The notes beneath the pieces were generated by a model. It was not told the origin of the DNA. It worked only from the letters and a program-made list of their open reading frames with translations, and did not search any database. Below are positions 21,925 to 33,079 of a stretch of 64,000 bases of DNA, piece after piece (position 1 is the first letter of the stretch; the number at the start of each line of letters is the position of its first letter). The stretch is taken from contig CANUEZ040000207.1 in NCBI GenBank assembly GCA_948099385.1, positions 806,001 through 870,000 of the forward strand, in the 5' to 3' direction. The position numbers and the translations under genes are program-made. The stretch comes from Fasciola hepatica. Taxonomy: Eukaryota > Platyhelminthes > Trematoda > Plagiorchiida > Fasciolidae.

Positions 21925-24870
21925 TGTAAAGAAGGTTTAGCAATGTCTCTGGAAGATAAGACTGCTTTAGAAACCATTCAAAGTTCGGTAACCGTCGCAG
22001 GAGGGCTTTACTGAATTCAACTACCCTGAAAACACAACTGGCGTGATATCCCGCAAAATAAATCATCAGCCGAGAAACGTCTGCGTTATCTTCGGATGCG
22101 ACTGCAGAAGAATCCTGCACTGCTCAATGCGTAAACCAGTTTAATGGTGAACTATGAACAGCCATGAAGGATCGACCGAGTCTCTGAACATAATATCGGA
22201 AAACTGCGATTTGCTCCTCGTCATCCCCTTATGAATTTTCATAGACCCGAAAAGGTCAGGGTTGCTTTTGACTTTGCCGCCAAGGTTGATAGTCTCTGTG
22301 CAAATGAATGTCCTCACTCCTGACCGGTGCAAACCAACAACTTGACGAGTCTTATGCAATTCCTGCTGCACAAAGTAGCCTCATCGATGGACTTCTGAGA
22401 CATGTTTTTGAAATTTTGCTTAACCCCGGAAGATAGGACAGCTGCGATCTTTCTATGTTATTTATCTGGAAATCTTGATTCCTCGCCGAAATCATGCCAG
22501 CTGAAGGTGCATCCGCTTGGGGCGTCATTCTCATCGTTTTGTGCTGCATTTGCATTGCAACAAGTTGCAGAAAAAAAGTGAAAAACAAATTCGCAAGAAA
22601 ATACTAAACGCTATTAAAGGTAATTTCTATGTCGAAGACTGCTTGGTGTCCTTTGAACTTGTCGATGAAGCCGTGAAGCTAGCTGAACAATTTCATGGTT
22701 TACTGGAGTGCCGAGGGTATCGACTTAGTAAGTGGGTCTACGAACATGAATCAAGGGTGAAAACGATATCACAGAGTGAATAATCTTCACAATGGTCAGC
22801 ACAAATCCCACTGACTCATTGATACAAAAAACACGGCTTATACTGACATGTGAACGATGATTGCTATAACTTTGAAGTGAACATTCGGAATCGTCTGTTC
22901 AAAATGATAGGTATCCTGTCCTGTACGGACTCGTTATATGATCTCTTGGGATTCTTCTCTCCGCTTCTGCTTCTACCAACACAGTTACTACGGAAACTCT
23001 GCCAAAACGATTGCGGGTAGGATGAACACTTTAGTGAGTCCATCCAGCTGAAATGAGAGAAGTGGAAGTCGGAAATATCAGTAGTGGAATCCCTGTGGGT
23101 TTCGCGACACCTCAAGCCTGACAAGTTGGATGTTGCTGATCCCACCTTTCATTTATTCTCAGACACTTTCGAGCTAGGATACGGCGCAGTGGCGTATCTG
23201 CGGTATGCGGTTGATACTCATACAGCTCATTGTAGCTTCATAATGCGAAAATCAAGAGCTACTCCGATGAAGCCAATTGCAATACCGCCGTAGTACCAGT
23301 GAAGCTCCTGTGATAAATTATGAAGGAATTCGATGGTGGTGTACATCTGCGGACGGACTCTATGGTTGTACTACATTACATTCGGATCAATAAATACAGA
23401 TTCAAGACCTTTGTGGCCAACCGTGTATGGTTCATACATGAAAACATGAGTGTTGTTCAATGGAGGCAAGTGCCGACAGCAGCTAATCCCGCTGATTAGG
23501 CATCTCGAGGAATCACTGGTGGCGCATCTGATGATTTATATCAGGAACCTGAACTTCACTGCCTGCCTACGGAAACTTGGTTCCCGGTCGAGGACCTTGA
23601 GTAAAGGGGATACTAGACGGTCATAGCTTTTACCTTGACAGTATATCCGTTAAAGAGACAGATATCATACTCTTCTTTATGGAATAGACTTAAAATTGCC
23701 CGAGTATTGTTGGCAAGATGCCAGAACCACGTCCGAGTAAAAACAAACAAAATACCCAAGGAAGCATTATTGACAGCAACTTTGAAGATTCATGGGTTGG
23801 GGATCGTTGAATCTGCTTTACTCCGGCCTTTTCAGCAGCAGGCATTCTCCGACATTTTTGAACGGTGTGATAAAACAGGTCAAGGATGTGAGGGTGACCA
23901 TATTATGACGTCCGTCTATGTGCAATATATGTCCTGCATTATAGAGTGGACTGTTGCTGGTTAGTAGGTGAATGCATCACGGCAATCTCACACCAACCCA
24001 GATGAGGCCCATAATTTATTCAAGTCAGCAAAAAATTACAGAAATTCTTGTCTGTCATTATCACTTGTCAGAAGATCACATGGGGTTATCACATGTGCAA
24101 TTCGGGAGAAGTATACGATCATCAAGGGTGCTTCCGTCATAAGTACGACTGGGCGAACCATTATTACAAATTGTGCCTGAGCTGCCAGTCGTACGCACAA
24201 AACCTGATCAACCATTCGTAGTGACCGCAGTCAACTACTTTGAATCGTCCTTCGTCTGTGACGTCTGTATCACCAAGGCATGTTCAGGAGTTCATTTTTA
24301 CCTGTTCCAAAACACGAGCGGTGCACATTGAGGTTGCTTATTCTCTCAACATCTATTCATTCCTCATAGCTTTCTTCCAGTTTGAGGTCACACGAGGATG
24401 TCTCACACGAGTCCACAGCGATCGACTCCGGAACTTTGTAGGGGCACAAGTAGAAATGCGGCAATTCCTGAGAGGTATTGAGGACAGCGAAGTGCAAAAT
24501 GAGATTGAAAGGTGTTTCAACTTTCCGTACGCGAGCCACGGGGGAGATTTGTGGGAGCGCATGGTACGCTCAATCAGAAGAATTCTCAGCACTGTATCAC
24601 AATAACAGATATTGACCGAGGAATCGCTGATTACCTGTCTGACGGAGGTAGAAGGCATATTGAACAACCTTCTTCTACTCCTGATTTACGAAGACCCGGA
24701 CGCGTCCAGATTTGTATTACCTAGCTCTCTATTACTACACCCTGCACCCGTGACCTTTCAGATAGAAGTGACCCATGTTAACCCGTTTGACCACAACCAC
24801 CAGACTTGTCTTCCTTCCCCTCCTGTGACTCTTAGACGAGCCTCACGGTTCTGCCAACCTTGTTGACTTT
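21925..24870 (+). mobile_element. BEL/Pao LTR retrotransposon pol relic (RT, RNase H, integrase)
   Basis: RT begins near 21,940 with MSLEDKTALETIQSS, then EKRLRYLRMRLQKNPALLN, then KVRVAFDFAAK near 22,260. At 22,517-22,783 an open stretch has FYVEDCLVSF, where the catalytic YVDD is now YVED, then YRLSKWV. At 22,900-23,290 come LYDLLGFFSPL and FELGYGAVAYLRY with SFIMRKSRATPMK, typical of the BEL/Pao RNase H region. Integrase runs from about 23,640 to 24,866. It has a VNYFESSF stretch where VDYFGPF is expected (first catalytic Asp now Asn), then HSDRLRNFVGA (second Asp kept) and SHGGDLWERMVRSIRRIL (Glu kept), then LTEVEGILNN. Many stops and frame changes show the element is dead. Confidence 0.88.
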
Positions 24871-25480
24871 CTGAAGTAGATACGTTTTGTTACTTGTTCA
24901 GTTACGTCTCACCCGGAGGTCAGATGAAGGATTAGGTATCTTCGCGTTCAGTGAAATCCCCCTCTATTTTTGCCAACCTAAATTATCTGTGGGACAACGA
25001 CGACTTCCGGTTGTTTCTCAAAGGTAGACGTACCACCGCATAATTTTGGTCTATTCTACCATGAAACTCACGAACATCGTCTTTACTGGTAAAAGGTAGG
25101 CGAAGATTTTGGTGCTTGGATGTTGATGTTTTCGTAGTACTGCTCGAATACGAGGTAAAATCGAAAATCCGCAACACCGAGATTTGGAGTGGCACTCACC
25201 TCCACTAGAAAATTTTTGGCTTGCGATGTTCTTTATGCAAGTAATCGCTGGTACTAGATCAAAGGGATGAGTCCAAGTCTTCAGCATTCCCCTGCTCGAA
25301 AAGTCCTGTGATTTTGGTGAATTTATGCATACTGTCGTTCCCCCTCCCCTCTGTTATTTAAGAGCACACAGTAGTAAGCAATGCAATTTGTAGTCTCACA
25401 AACACGGTATTATAGTTAAGGGTACGATCACTTCTCCTTTCCTGAAATCTCGACGAAGATAACAACCAGAATTGTATGCC
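24871..25480. other. Possible 3' LTR region of the BEL/Pao relic
   Basis: Immediately 3' of pol. It contains a C-rich tract and TTATTTAAGAGCAC near 25,350, which could be an LTR promoter and start region. No matching 5' copy was found, so the LTR assignment is only a guess from position. Confidence 0.25.
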
Positions 25481-27715
25481 ATACAACCAGATGCGTACCA
25501 CTATTTTATTCGACAAGAAGGTAGATTATTTGAATACCTCGTTGTACACCTGCCCTTGTTTCCACAAATTGTCACCTGTCTCGGCAAAGGATCCAATTTC
25601 AAAATAATTAACGTGTGTGCTACAAGAATCACAATTTATGTGTAGACAGTCTTATCGAACACGAACCGCATGTACTCTGGACGCATTTGCTTCAGCTTAC
25701 AGTAGCATTTCTTAGAGCTTCAATAGGTCCGGGAAAATGGTTTATCACAGGTTTCCGGGCAACTTCTCTATTTACAGAATAGTAATTTCCGAAGATAATC
25801 AGTTTGTCAGGATAGTATCAGGTTTTACATTGCATAGAAGCAAGCCTCAATGTGGAGTTCGCATAATAAATTCTCACGAACCTCGGAGGCAGAACCAGTC
25901 GTTTCCAGCTCCTTTTTTCAACTCATACTAAAGTAATCGCTGTCGGTTTTCGAGCCTGCTGATGACTGGAAAGTGAATCTCTTAACCTGAGGAAGGTCCT
26001 TAAAGCAGTAAAATACTATGTAATTTTGAATAATATACACAAGTATTTATAGATAAAATAGTCCATTTACTTAAGCAATATTCAAATTTATTCACGGAAT
26101 TTAAAAGCGATCAATCTGACAGATCATGTGAAATTAGACAAATGCGTTTTATCAGTTTATTTGTTTTTAGGTAAGAGATTTTTAGAAAATCCGTAGCTAC
26201 TCTTAGAAAGCAGTCATCCAATTATCCATTGAAAACCTCATACAGTCCACTTGTTAGGCCTTGTTTACCAAACGAACTGATGATGATATATGGACCATCA
26301 AAGTTTATAGCATCTCATGTGAATGATCTAATCAATATTTTTGCTCAACATTTGATCTGTTGTAAAACAACGAGCACAGTCACTTTACTTGTGGTTTGAA
26401 CTGGTTTAACATTGATTTAAATACTTTCAGTAGCAAAATTTTGAAAAACATCCGATAAGTATGCATAACCTATTGAGAATCTTTTTATTACTATGAGTGA
26501 ACTTATGGACGCGGAGAACACTTATATCTTCAGTTATGAATTTGGACCACTATTGCCGCAAAAACTGTTCTCGATATGAACGTGAAACAGATTGATCCCT
26601 GGACTCAATGTCTTGTGTATATACCCAAAATAATTGCGAATAAAAACCGCTGCAGAAATCTCACTTCTTTGGTACCGCGGAACGGATAGTCCTCTGGGGA
26701 TTCATCCACCACGTTTGTGCTTCCAAAACATTTACTCACCAGCTATTGGACCAAATATATATGGATGGTACTGTTCTTATCACCTAATAAAACCGTTCCC
26801 TGTAAGAAAATGCCCAGTCAATATTAATAATCTGGATTAATTAACGTGAGAGCGAGATCTGCCTTATTTTACAGTTTGATGACCAATGCATCTTTTAAGG
26901 GATGTTGTTTTCGTGGCAGATTAGATGATAGTTTATGTCGTGCTAGACATTAGGTTTTATCCGTCTCAAAAGCTCCAGTAGGAGCACTTTACTTCCTTCA
27001 AACCATTTGAGCTTACTTTTACAAAATAGATCAATTATGTAAGAGATGCTCGGTGACCATGATAAAATCCTTGCACGAATATATGTTGACTCAATTATCA
27101 CTGACGTGAGGCTCTTCAGGCGGCCTGTTCTGATAGTAACCCAATCAGCTGATTTAGCTACGGTTGGTTCACACAACTTTTAGCCAACGATTATTTCAAC
27201 AACTGAATTCTCTGGTCCCAATCTTTTCCTCGATTCTGGACAAGTGATGACCTACCATTTGCCTGTCAAATCGTCGATCTGATCCGTTGAGTTCAACTTA
27301 TTTATTGATTCCGCACTGCGAAGGCTTGCAGACTAACCACTAAACAAGGGCGATAACTGTTTTGTCTGCCACAGTTCCCACGAAAATACCTTTCCATACT
27401 GATTAGGTATCTGTTTAGTTATTTGGTTGTGCATATGCACTACATGAGGTGAAAATCACCGAGGACACGGTTCGATGAATTCGTTTACGTCGAACCTTCA
27501 ATTTGACCATAGGTTTTTGGACGAACAATATGACTGTCTCCCTAAACCTCTAGGGAGCTGACATCAACCAAACTAACCATTCGGATCAGTAGGACGGTTT
27601 GATTGATTTTAGATGGTCATGATGTATCATTTTTAACAAATGAAATTGGGCACGCGAACCGTCATCTAAATTTATTTACAGAATGTGTTGTTGGCACCAG
27701 GAGCCTAAATCCTGC
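25481..27715. other. Unrecognised intergenic sequence
   Basis: Short frames only (up to 77 codons). No transposon motif, RNA gene or terminal repeat was recognised. Confidence 0.3.
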
Positions 27716-27736
27716 GTAATGGAAAATCCCCTTGCA

Positions 27737-27799
27737 CTTTCCCATCAACGACCATCCGCATACCAAGCAGATGCTCTACCAACTGAGCTATCTTAGTCC
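27737..27799 (-). pseudogene. tRNA-like pseudogene or SINE head (tRNA-Thr GGU-like)
   Basis: The minus strand begins GGACTAAGATAGCTCAG and contains a perfect box A/D arm (TAGCTCAGTTGGTAGAGC). A five-pair anticodon stem (TCTGC/GCGGA) encloses the loop TTGGTAT, giving anticodon GGU. The T arm is decayed (GGTCGTTGATG where GGTTCGAATCC is expected), and no 3' acceptor strand complementary to GGACTAA was found. This therefore looks like a tRNA-derived repeat head or a dead tRNA gene rather than a working tRNA. Confidence 0.6.
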
Positions 27800-28019
27800 G
27801 GATGGTTCAGTGTGAATAACGCGAATGAATAATCGATAGAACGCGAACTACTATTTGATGAAATAAGTGATTACCCTGGAATAGCGAAACGATGAACTCT
27901 TCTAGACAATAAGTTTTTTGTAATTTCACATGTCAAGTTCATGAAATGATTGCAGTTCAGCTACTTCTTGATAATCTGTCCGTGTGAGGGCAATGAGAGA
28001 AAAGATAATGAAATGTGGA

Positions 28020-28842
28020 GAGTTTCATGTCATCCATTTGGTCTTCCAAAACGCAACCAAGTGCCCGCGATAACGGACATATTTTTGGGTAGAAGAGAAT
28101 CGACGTAAAGTGAGAGTCCACAAAGGCCGACCGACGTGTTGTAATAGAAGGAACGGCAAACAATGCGACGTTTGCATCTGAAATGAAGGAAGGTTTGACA
28201 AAACCAAATGTGCTATGATTCATTTTCATTTTCGAGATGTCAAAACTGAACAGTGTAAACACTGATTTGTTTACCGATATCTTTAGTAAATGACAGTGAG
28301 TGTATGCAAAACAGTGCTTTTTATGATGAAGCTAAATAAGTTGAATTCAGTCAATAACAATTGGCAATATTGGTAAAATATCAGAGAAACATTTGCGGTT
28401 TGATTCAAATCAAGAGAAAACAGTTTATTTTTAAAAGGCGTTTTCAAAATAATACACTTTCTTATGTGGTGACAGTAAGGATATTTTATTGAACCGTTTT
28501 GTGCGAGAGATCACCTTCGTCTGATGAATGTTTTGAGCTGGATCAATGTAAGCAAGTTACACAAAAAAATGTGGATAAATCAATGCGGCATATGAATGAA
28601 CAATGAGCGGACAGATGCAACCAGTGACGTCATCGAACGCATGCAGAACACTCAGGTCATCCATTACGAAACACGTGTGGGAAACAAATCACTGTGTTAA
28701 TCTGAGCACGGAGTTCACCGTCACTTATGCAACAAACAATCAACGATTATGGGGATACGCGGAGGCACTCGCAATCAACCAACGTCACCCTCAACTGTGC
28801 AAGCAGCGAGAATGGATAATTACGTTAGCCTTGCCTTGGTAA
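28020..28842 (+). mobile_element. Penelope-like element relic, Cys region and GIY-YIG tail
   Basis: Near 28,120-28,175 the plus strand reads GRPTCCNRRNGKQCDVC, like the Cys-rich segment that precedes the endonuclease in Penelope-like elements. At 28,603-28,842 a continuous 79-codon frame reads SSITKHVWETNH, then FTVTYATNNQRLWGYAEALAI, then PQLCKQREWI.TLALPW. That is the C-terminal end of the GIY-YIG domain, including the usual ..LCIQ.E...LSLPW finish. The middle, with the GIY and YIG strands, is missing or unreadable between 28,200 and 28,580. Confidence 0.72.
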
Positions 28843-29150
28843 CGCGTTTTTATTTGCTATCATCAGTTGTGTGTGTGTGTTTGTACTTTTGCCTTTGGTC
28901 CCATGAGAACGTTCAATTTACCATTTATAAATGATCACCTTGACTGCAGTATGCACTAGTGAAGATGCAGCGAAATGGTCCGGAATACATCGTGCAATCT
29001 AATGCTATTGACCTATATGTTCAGATCCGTGTCGGGAAAGTTATTTTTTCAAATGAACTCATATCATCAAAACACTCAAGCAACGGCATCGAAGTGAACG
29101 AGATGCAAAGAAAAATACAAGAATGAAGAGTCCCAGTAAATTTACTATTT

Positions 29151-29775
29151 ACCTGAGGGAGCATGCAACCAATGTGCTCTCGTTTGTAAAGGTAAAACAG
29201 CCAATTGCGTGGCTGTGTGTTAACAATAGAGGAGATATTGGGTATGGCCAGTTCTGCTTGAACATTTCCATCGACGCATTTATTTGATCGTTGGACATCT
29301 GACAAACTACATGGGTTGATTGGTAGCTGAGTTGTAAACAATCCCAAAAATTGGGCGAGTAAAATAGGGCAATTGAACTGTAGATGCCATTTGGTTCCCC
29401 AGGGCTCCACGGTATGCTCGTGTCACTTGCATCGATATCATCTGAACTCGAACCAGGATCCGCGTACCTCCAACCTTCCCGGTTGTTCAGTGATCGATTA
29501 AGGAATGCGGAAATTCCAGTGAAAACAATGCTCTCAGGTGGGACTATCGCAGGTATCAGTTGGGCATTTCTTCCTGGTACAAACAATTGCATACCACGTG
29601 TTTGTCCTTCAGTTTCACACAGTTCATGGGCGTCACAAAATGATCCCTGTGATCTAATAACCAACATACAAATATCGGGAGCGACCTCAACGAGATTTGT
29701 GGGACATGCTGAATGCAGAGACTGCGTCCAGATCAACAATATGATGATTGGGACTGCGAATATTCTCGCAGACAT
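29151..29775 (-). CDS. Secreted C-type lectin-domain protein
   Basis: A 208-codon open frame from ATG to a likely GTAAAT donor at about 29,146-29,151 (the frame itself stops at 29,149). Residues 1-23 form a signal peptide ending near HSA. A C-type lectin-like domain follows: Cys at 24, 36, 47 and 53, GWRY near 101, WSPGEPNG at 123-130, WDC at 144-146 and VVCQ at 156-159. The EPN tripeptide (127-129) is the Ca-binding motif usually linked to mannose-type sugars; the second-site WND is not present, so sugar binding is uncertain. The C-terminal part after residue 160 has two more Cys and no recognised domain. A TATATA box lies about 80 bp upstream. No break was seen, unlike every VAL copy here. 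A short downstream exon may exist, but I could not fix it. Secreted lectins of this kind in flukes act at the host interface; that role is inference. Confidence 0.75.
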
Positions 29776-29852
29776 GATCTTGATATTTGCAGTTGTAACT
29801 TACCTTTTCTGTACGGCGTTAAATACACGCTCATTCTCGTTTTGGTTCTACT

Positions 29853-29860
29853 GTATATAT
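29853..29860 (-). promoter_or_regulatory. TATA-like box of the lectin gene
   Basis: A TATATATA-like run on the minus strand about 80 bp upstream of the lectin ATG. The distance resembles that at the VAL loci in this window. Confidence 0.45.
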
Positions 29861-29879
29861 ACTTAATTTATATGAGGAG

Positions 29880-31705
29880 AACCATTTAATAAACATGTGT
29901 TTGTTCACACAATTCTTACGTTGTATGAGTGATACGAAGACGATATTCTGCTATAGATCACCACATCTGTCGTAAGCGCTGCTTATTTTTTATTTGAGTA
30001 ATGTCAATCAACCAATCATCTACCCAATGGTTCAATTCGGTTGAATGGTCTTTTGGTAAGGGAATAGTAGTCGAAAACTATACGCGATGTATTGGAATTC
30101 GTATGGATGTGAACATCAATTGACAGATAGGGCAGATGGTGCAGTGGGAATAGAACAGGTGTGTGAGAAAACCTTTAGAGTTATGTGGATCCAAAATTTC
30201 TGCGCATTGCTAGCCTCATGGTAGCGTGTGAGAAATTCGTTCGTGGAGACTGGGCAAAGAGGTCCCATCACATGTCCAATTTTCTTTGTTCTGGTGTCGA
30301 TTGCCATGAATATTTGCTGCATGTGAAAAATAGCTGCTCTGTTATATTCATAGTGAATGAATGAGGGTTTGAATGTGATACACGCAAACCAATGGGAAAG
30401 AGATACTTCAAACGCTTGCCCAGTTCCCACTTGTGAAAGTAACTTAATTTTGTGCCGGAAATATTGTTCCACTTTAGCGACATTCAAAAGTCATCAATAC
30501 AGAAATCCTCATATTCTAACGATCCTCATGGAAAAGCTGTGGTAAATAGATTTTCTATCCATATTTTTGGTTATTCAGAGATGCATGATTGAAAAACACC
30601 GGAACATGATAAAACAAATATCACAATAGCTAAACGAATATATATGTCCGACAACACCTCTGGTTCATCAAAGATGAATGTGAGCACTTGCGCATGCAGC
30701 CTCGTTGGACTAGGAGTGACTTAGAAACGAATTAAATGCTAGACTGTGAGATTTGGAGCTTTTCTTTTTCTTTTTTGCTCTTTATACTAAAGAAAATGCA
30801 GCTCTTCCAGTTCAAATCCGGTGTTTGAATGAACTGAGCCCGAAGGATAGTCTTCTTATTCATTGAAATATTTCTGTAAGAATTATCAAGCAACTGAAGG
30901 GTCTGTCAAACGAGATGATGACCGTCGTTCTAGAGATTCCAAGGGGGGTCGGCCAATATGGGGCACATATTGGTCCCGAACACGAGTGCAACCACTTGAA
31001 CACCCCATACTATGATAAATTTCACATGCACAGATGCACGTCCAGATGAAGACTTGGATCATCGTTCGCCTTCCTTATTTATGAGTAAAATTTATTGATA
31101 TGTATTGGGATGAGTCCGAATAACTAAAAGCGAGCTTTTTCACTACGTTCATTGTTCTCATTTTGTTCTGCGGGATTTTTCATACAAATAGATATCAGCC
31201 AGACTGACCTTTCCATGGTAAATAGTAATCAGTAGTAAGTATAGCTTGCATGATCAGCGCGATAACAGGAGAATCGATGGCGATGAGACGAAATAGTTTT
31301 GAAAACTTCAAAAATATCACCATCTTTAGTGGAAATAGTGAGGACAAAACGTGTTGAATCGTTGAATTATTCGATCTGCGAACTTGATTACACGCATGAC
31401 ATCGACCAAATAGGACTTCTGTACACAACAATGGAAAATTGCCTGGTCAAGTGGTCCGTTTTCCAGACTTATCACAAAGCCGTCAGTAAGTGCTGGTTTT
31501 AGTCGGGAGCCGTTTTGAAATTCATACAATCTGTGAGGGATGGTATTTATGGACCGAATCCGTTCGAATGTATCCAAGACTATCATGTATAATTGATTTA
31601 GGAAAGGCAAGATTTCAGGCCCAGATCTCTCTATTTGCAGTGTTATAGCAAACTTGGATTTGTCAATCAAAACTCCAGAACTTGGCTGATCTCATCAAAG
31701 GATCC
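29880..31705. other. Unrecognised sequence upstream of the lectin
   Basis: Two minus-strand frames of 123 and 114 codons (30,116-30,487 and 31,326-31,670) have no recognised domain. Near 31,780 the minus strand has a stretch (AATGGTTGCATTCTCCC) like the end of the lectin frame (CATTGGTTGCATGCTCCC). This could be a trace of a second lectin copy, but the rest is not recognisable. Confidence 0.3.
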
Positions 31706-31709
31706 TTGT

Positions 31710-31968
31710 TGCTTTATATAATTAGACGAAATGTGAATCAAGATACAAATGAAATCGCCTTTATTCGCTTGACTTTCCTCCGTGGGAGAATGCAACCATT
31801 GTGTTTTGTTCATCTGTCATTGAGCATTAGTTGTACACTATGATCGATTAAATGATCACCAATTCAGACAACATAAACAGTTTTCGTTTTTTTACACACA
31901 GAAAATTTCGCATGTGTAATATGGACCCTTTTGCTATATATAATTAGACGCAATGTGAATCAAGATAC
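31710..31968. repeat. Direct repeat pair, about 37 bp, 221 bp apart
   Basis: TATATAATTAGACGAAATGTGAATCAAGATAC-like sequence occurs at 31,710-31,746 and again at 31,931-31,968, with only a few differences. The second copy ends five bases before the terminal inverted repeat of the 347-bp element. Each copy starts with a TATA-like run. Confidence 0.75.
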
Positions 31969-31973
31969 CAGTG

Positions 31974-32320
31974 TATTGATGGTTGGCAGATTTTGATAAT
32001 GTTTTGAGGTGATCCAAGTGTGAAAAGTCTTTGGCCCCGGCGGGATTCGAACTCTCGCTTTAGTACCGCGAGTGCTCTACCAGCTAAACTACGAGGCCAC
32101 GCCGGAGAACCTTCGACTTTCTGCATATGGATCACAGTATACCCGCCCAAATTACAGTAGCACATGGCATCCACCACAGTGAAATAGCTTGTAATTTGAC
32201 TGCCTACAGCAGGATTTCCCTTTGTACTAACCGGACTCCACCAGTTAAGTGCATTGGGCATGTTTACAATGTATTGATGGATCACCTCAAAACATTATCA
32301 AAATCTGCCAACCATCAATA
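31974..32320. mobile_element. 347-bp MITE-like element with perfect 43-bp terminal inverted repeats
   Basis: Left end 31,974-32,016 (TATTGATGGTTGG..GGTGATCCA) is the exact reverse complement of the right end 32,278-32,320 (TGGATCACC..CCAACCATCAATA). I compared all 43 positions and saw no mismatch. The outermost bases are TA on both sides, which fits a TA target duplication of a Tc1/mariner-type non-autonomous element, or a TA that is part of the repeat. The interior has no transposase frame but holds a tRNA-like sequence. Perfect ends in a region full of old relics suggest a young insertion. Confidence 0.8.
32033..32098 (-). pseudogene. tRNA-like sequence inside the MITE-like element
   Basis: The minus strand has a seven-pair acceptor stem (GGCCTCG with CGGGGCC), a D arm (TAGTTTAGCTGGTAGAGC) that fits box A, and an anticodon-like hairpin CTCGC/GCGAG with a nine-base loop containing ACT after a U. 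A T loop (GTTCGAATCCC) fits box B, and the next base after the acceptor is A. It is only 66 nt: the variable region and the 5' half of the T stem are missing. It is probably a SINE-type head or a truncated tRNA gene, not a functional tRNA, but its internal pol III promoter boxes look usable. Confidence 0.6.
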
Positions 32321-32503
32321 TTCATGTTAATTCAGCATTACTTTCTGGTCGAAAGGGAGCAATATAGAAATTTTGCAGTCTGCTCAGTCATTCGTAAGGT
32401 GTATAATGTAACCAGAATGTGCTAAACAACAATTTCTTTGTCTTTCGGAGGTCCTTGTGAGTTGTGGTCACACTTACTGAAGGATGCTAGTTTCTTGAGG
32501 AAA

Positions 32504-32747
32504 AAAATGACAGTTGAGCCTTGACAGATTTCAAGCGGGGAGAAATCAGGCTTATGCACGTGACCAATTTGCTTGTATCGCTGACGGTAGGGAAATCACC
32601 CGTTGAAATAGAAGTTCCAAATTACAAATGAGATGGAACGGATTGATTCGTCAAGATTCATTCTTAAACATAACTTACCTAATGAGGACAAGGTAAAGTT
32701 CAATAACCGCAAGAACAAGCAAGATATACTCGGCGTACAATGAGAAA
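32504..32747. other. 244-bp segment present only in the left arm
   Basis: The right arm joins GAGGAAA directly to CTCAGAC at about 54,581. The left arm has about 244 bp between these, bounded by GAGGAAA and GAGAAA. The short shared GA(G)AAA sequence suggests a deletion in the right arm by microhomology, or an insertion in the left arm. The segment contains a minus-strand GTAAGT donor-like site after a short hydrophobic frame, but no gene was identified. Confidence 0.7.
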
Positions 32748-33079
32748 CTCAGACAAGAGTTAAAGTCAGTGGGATTTTATTTGGTGTGAAATAACGAACT
32801 GGGTGATTTCACTCCGAGAGAAAAATAAAACTGCGTACTGAAAAGTGATTGTTGTTATCCCCCAAAAATAGATAATGTGGGATGACACCCGACAACCGCA
32901 TCACCAACAGCAATCCAGAAGCAATTCAAGGCAAATTGAGACAAATTAGACCATTTGAAATCGAAGTCGGTGCCTGACCTCTTTCTTGAAGTGTGACTGA
33001 TCTTGACAAATGCATTAGAAGTTATCAAGGGCTGGGAGCTCGTATCCACGTAGTTTCCCTATGCTTGTATGGACCAATG

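Noticed and set aside
25300..25420. Confident 3' LTR for the BEL/Pao relic
   Set aside because: No 5' partner sequence found; left as a positional guess.
31326..31670. 114-codon frame upstream of the lectin as a second lectin
   Set aside because: No lectin cysteines or WIGL/EPN-like motif in the expected order; only a 17-base similarity nearby.
32033..32098. Functional tRNA gene
   Set aside because: Variable region and half of the T stem are missing, and the anticodon loop has nine bases; kept as tRNA-like only.
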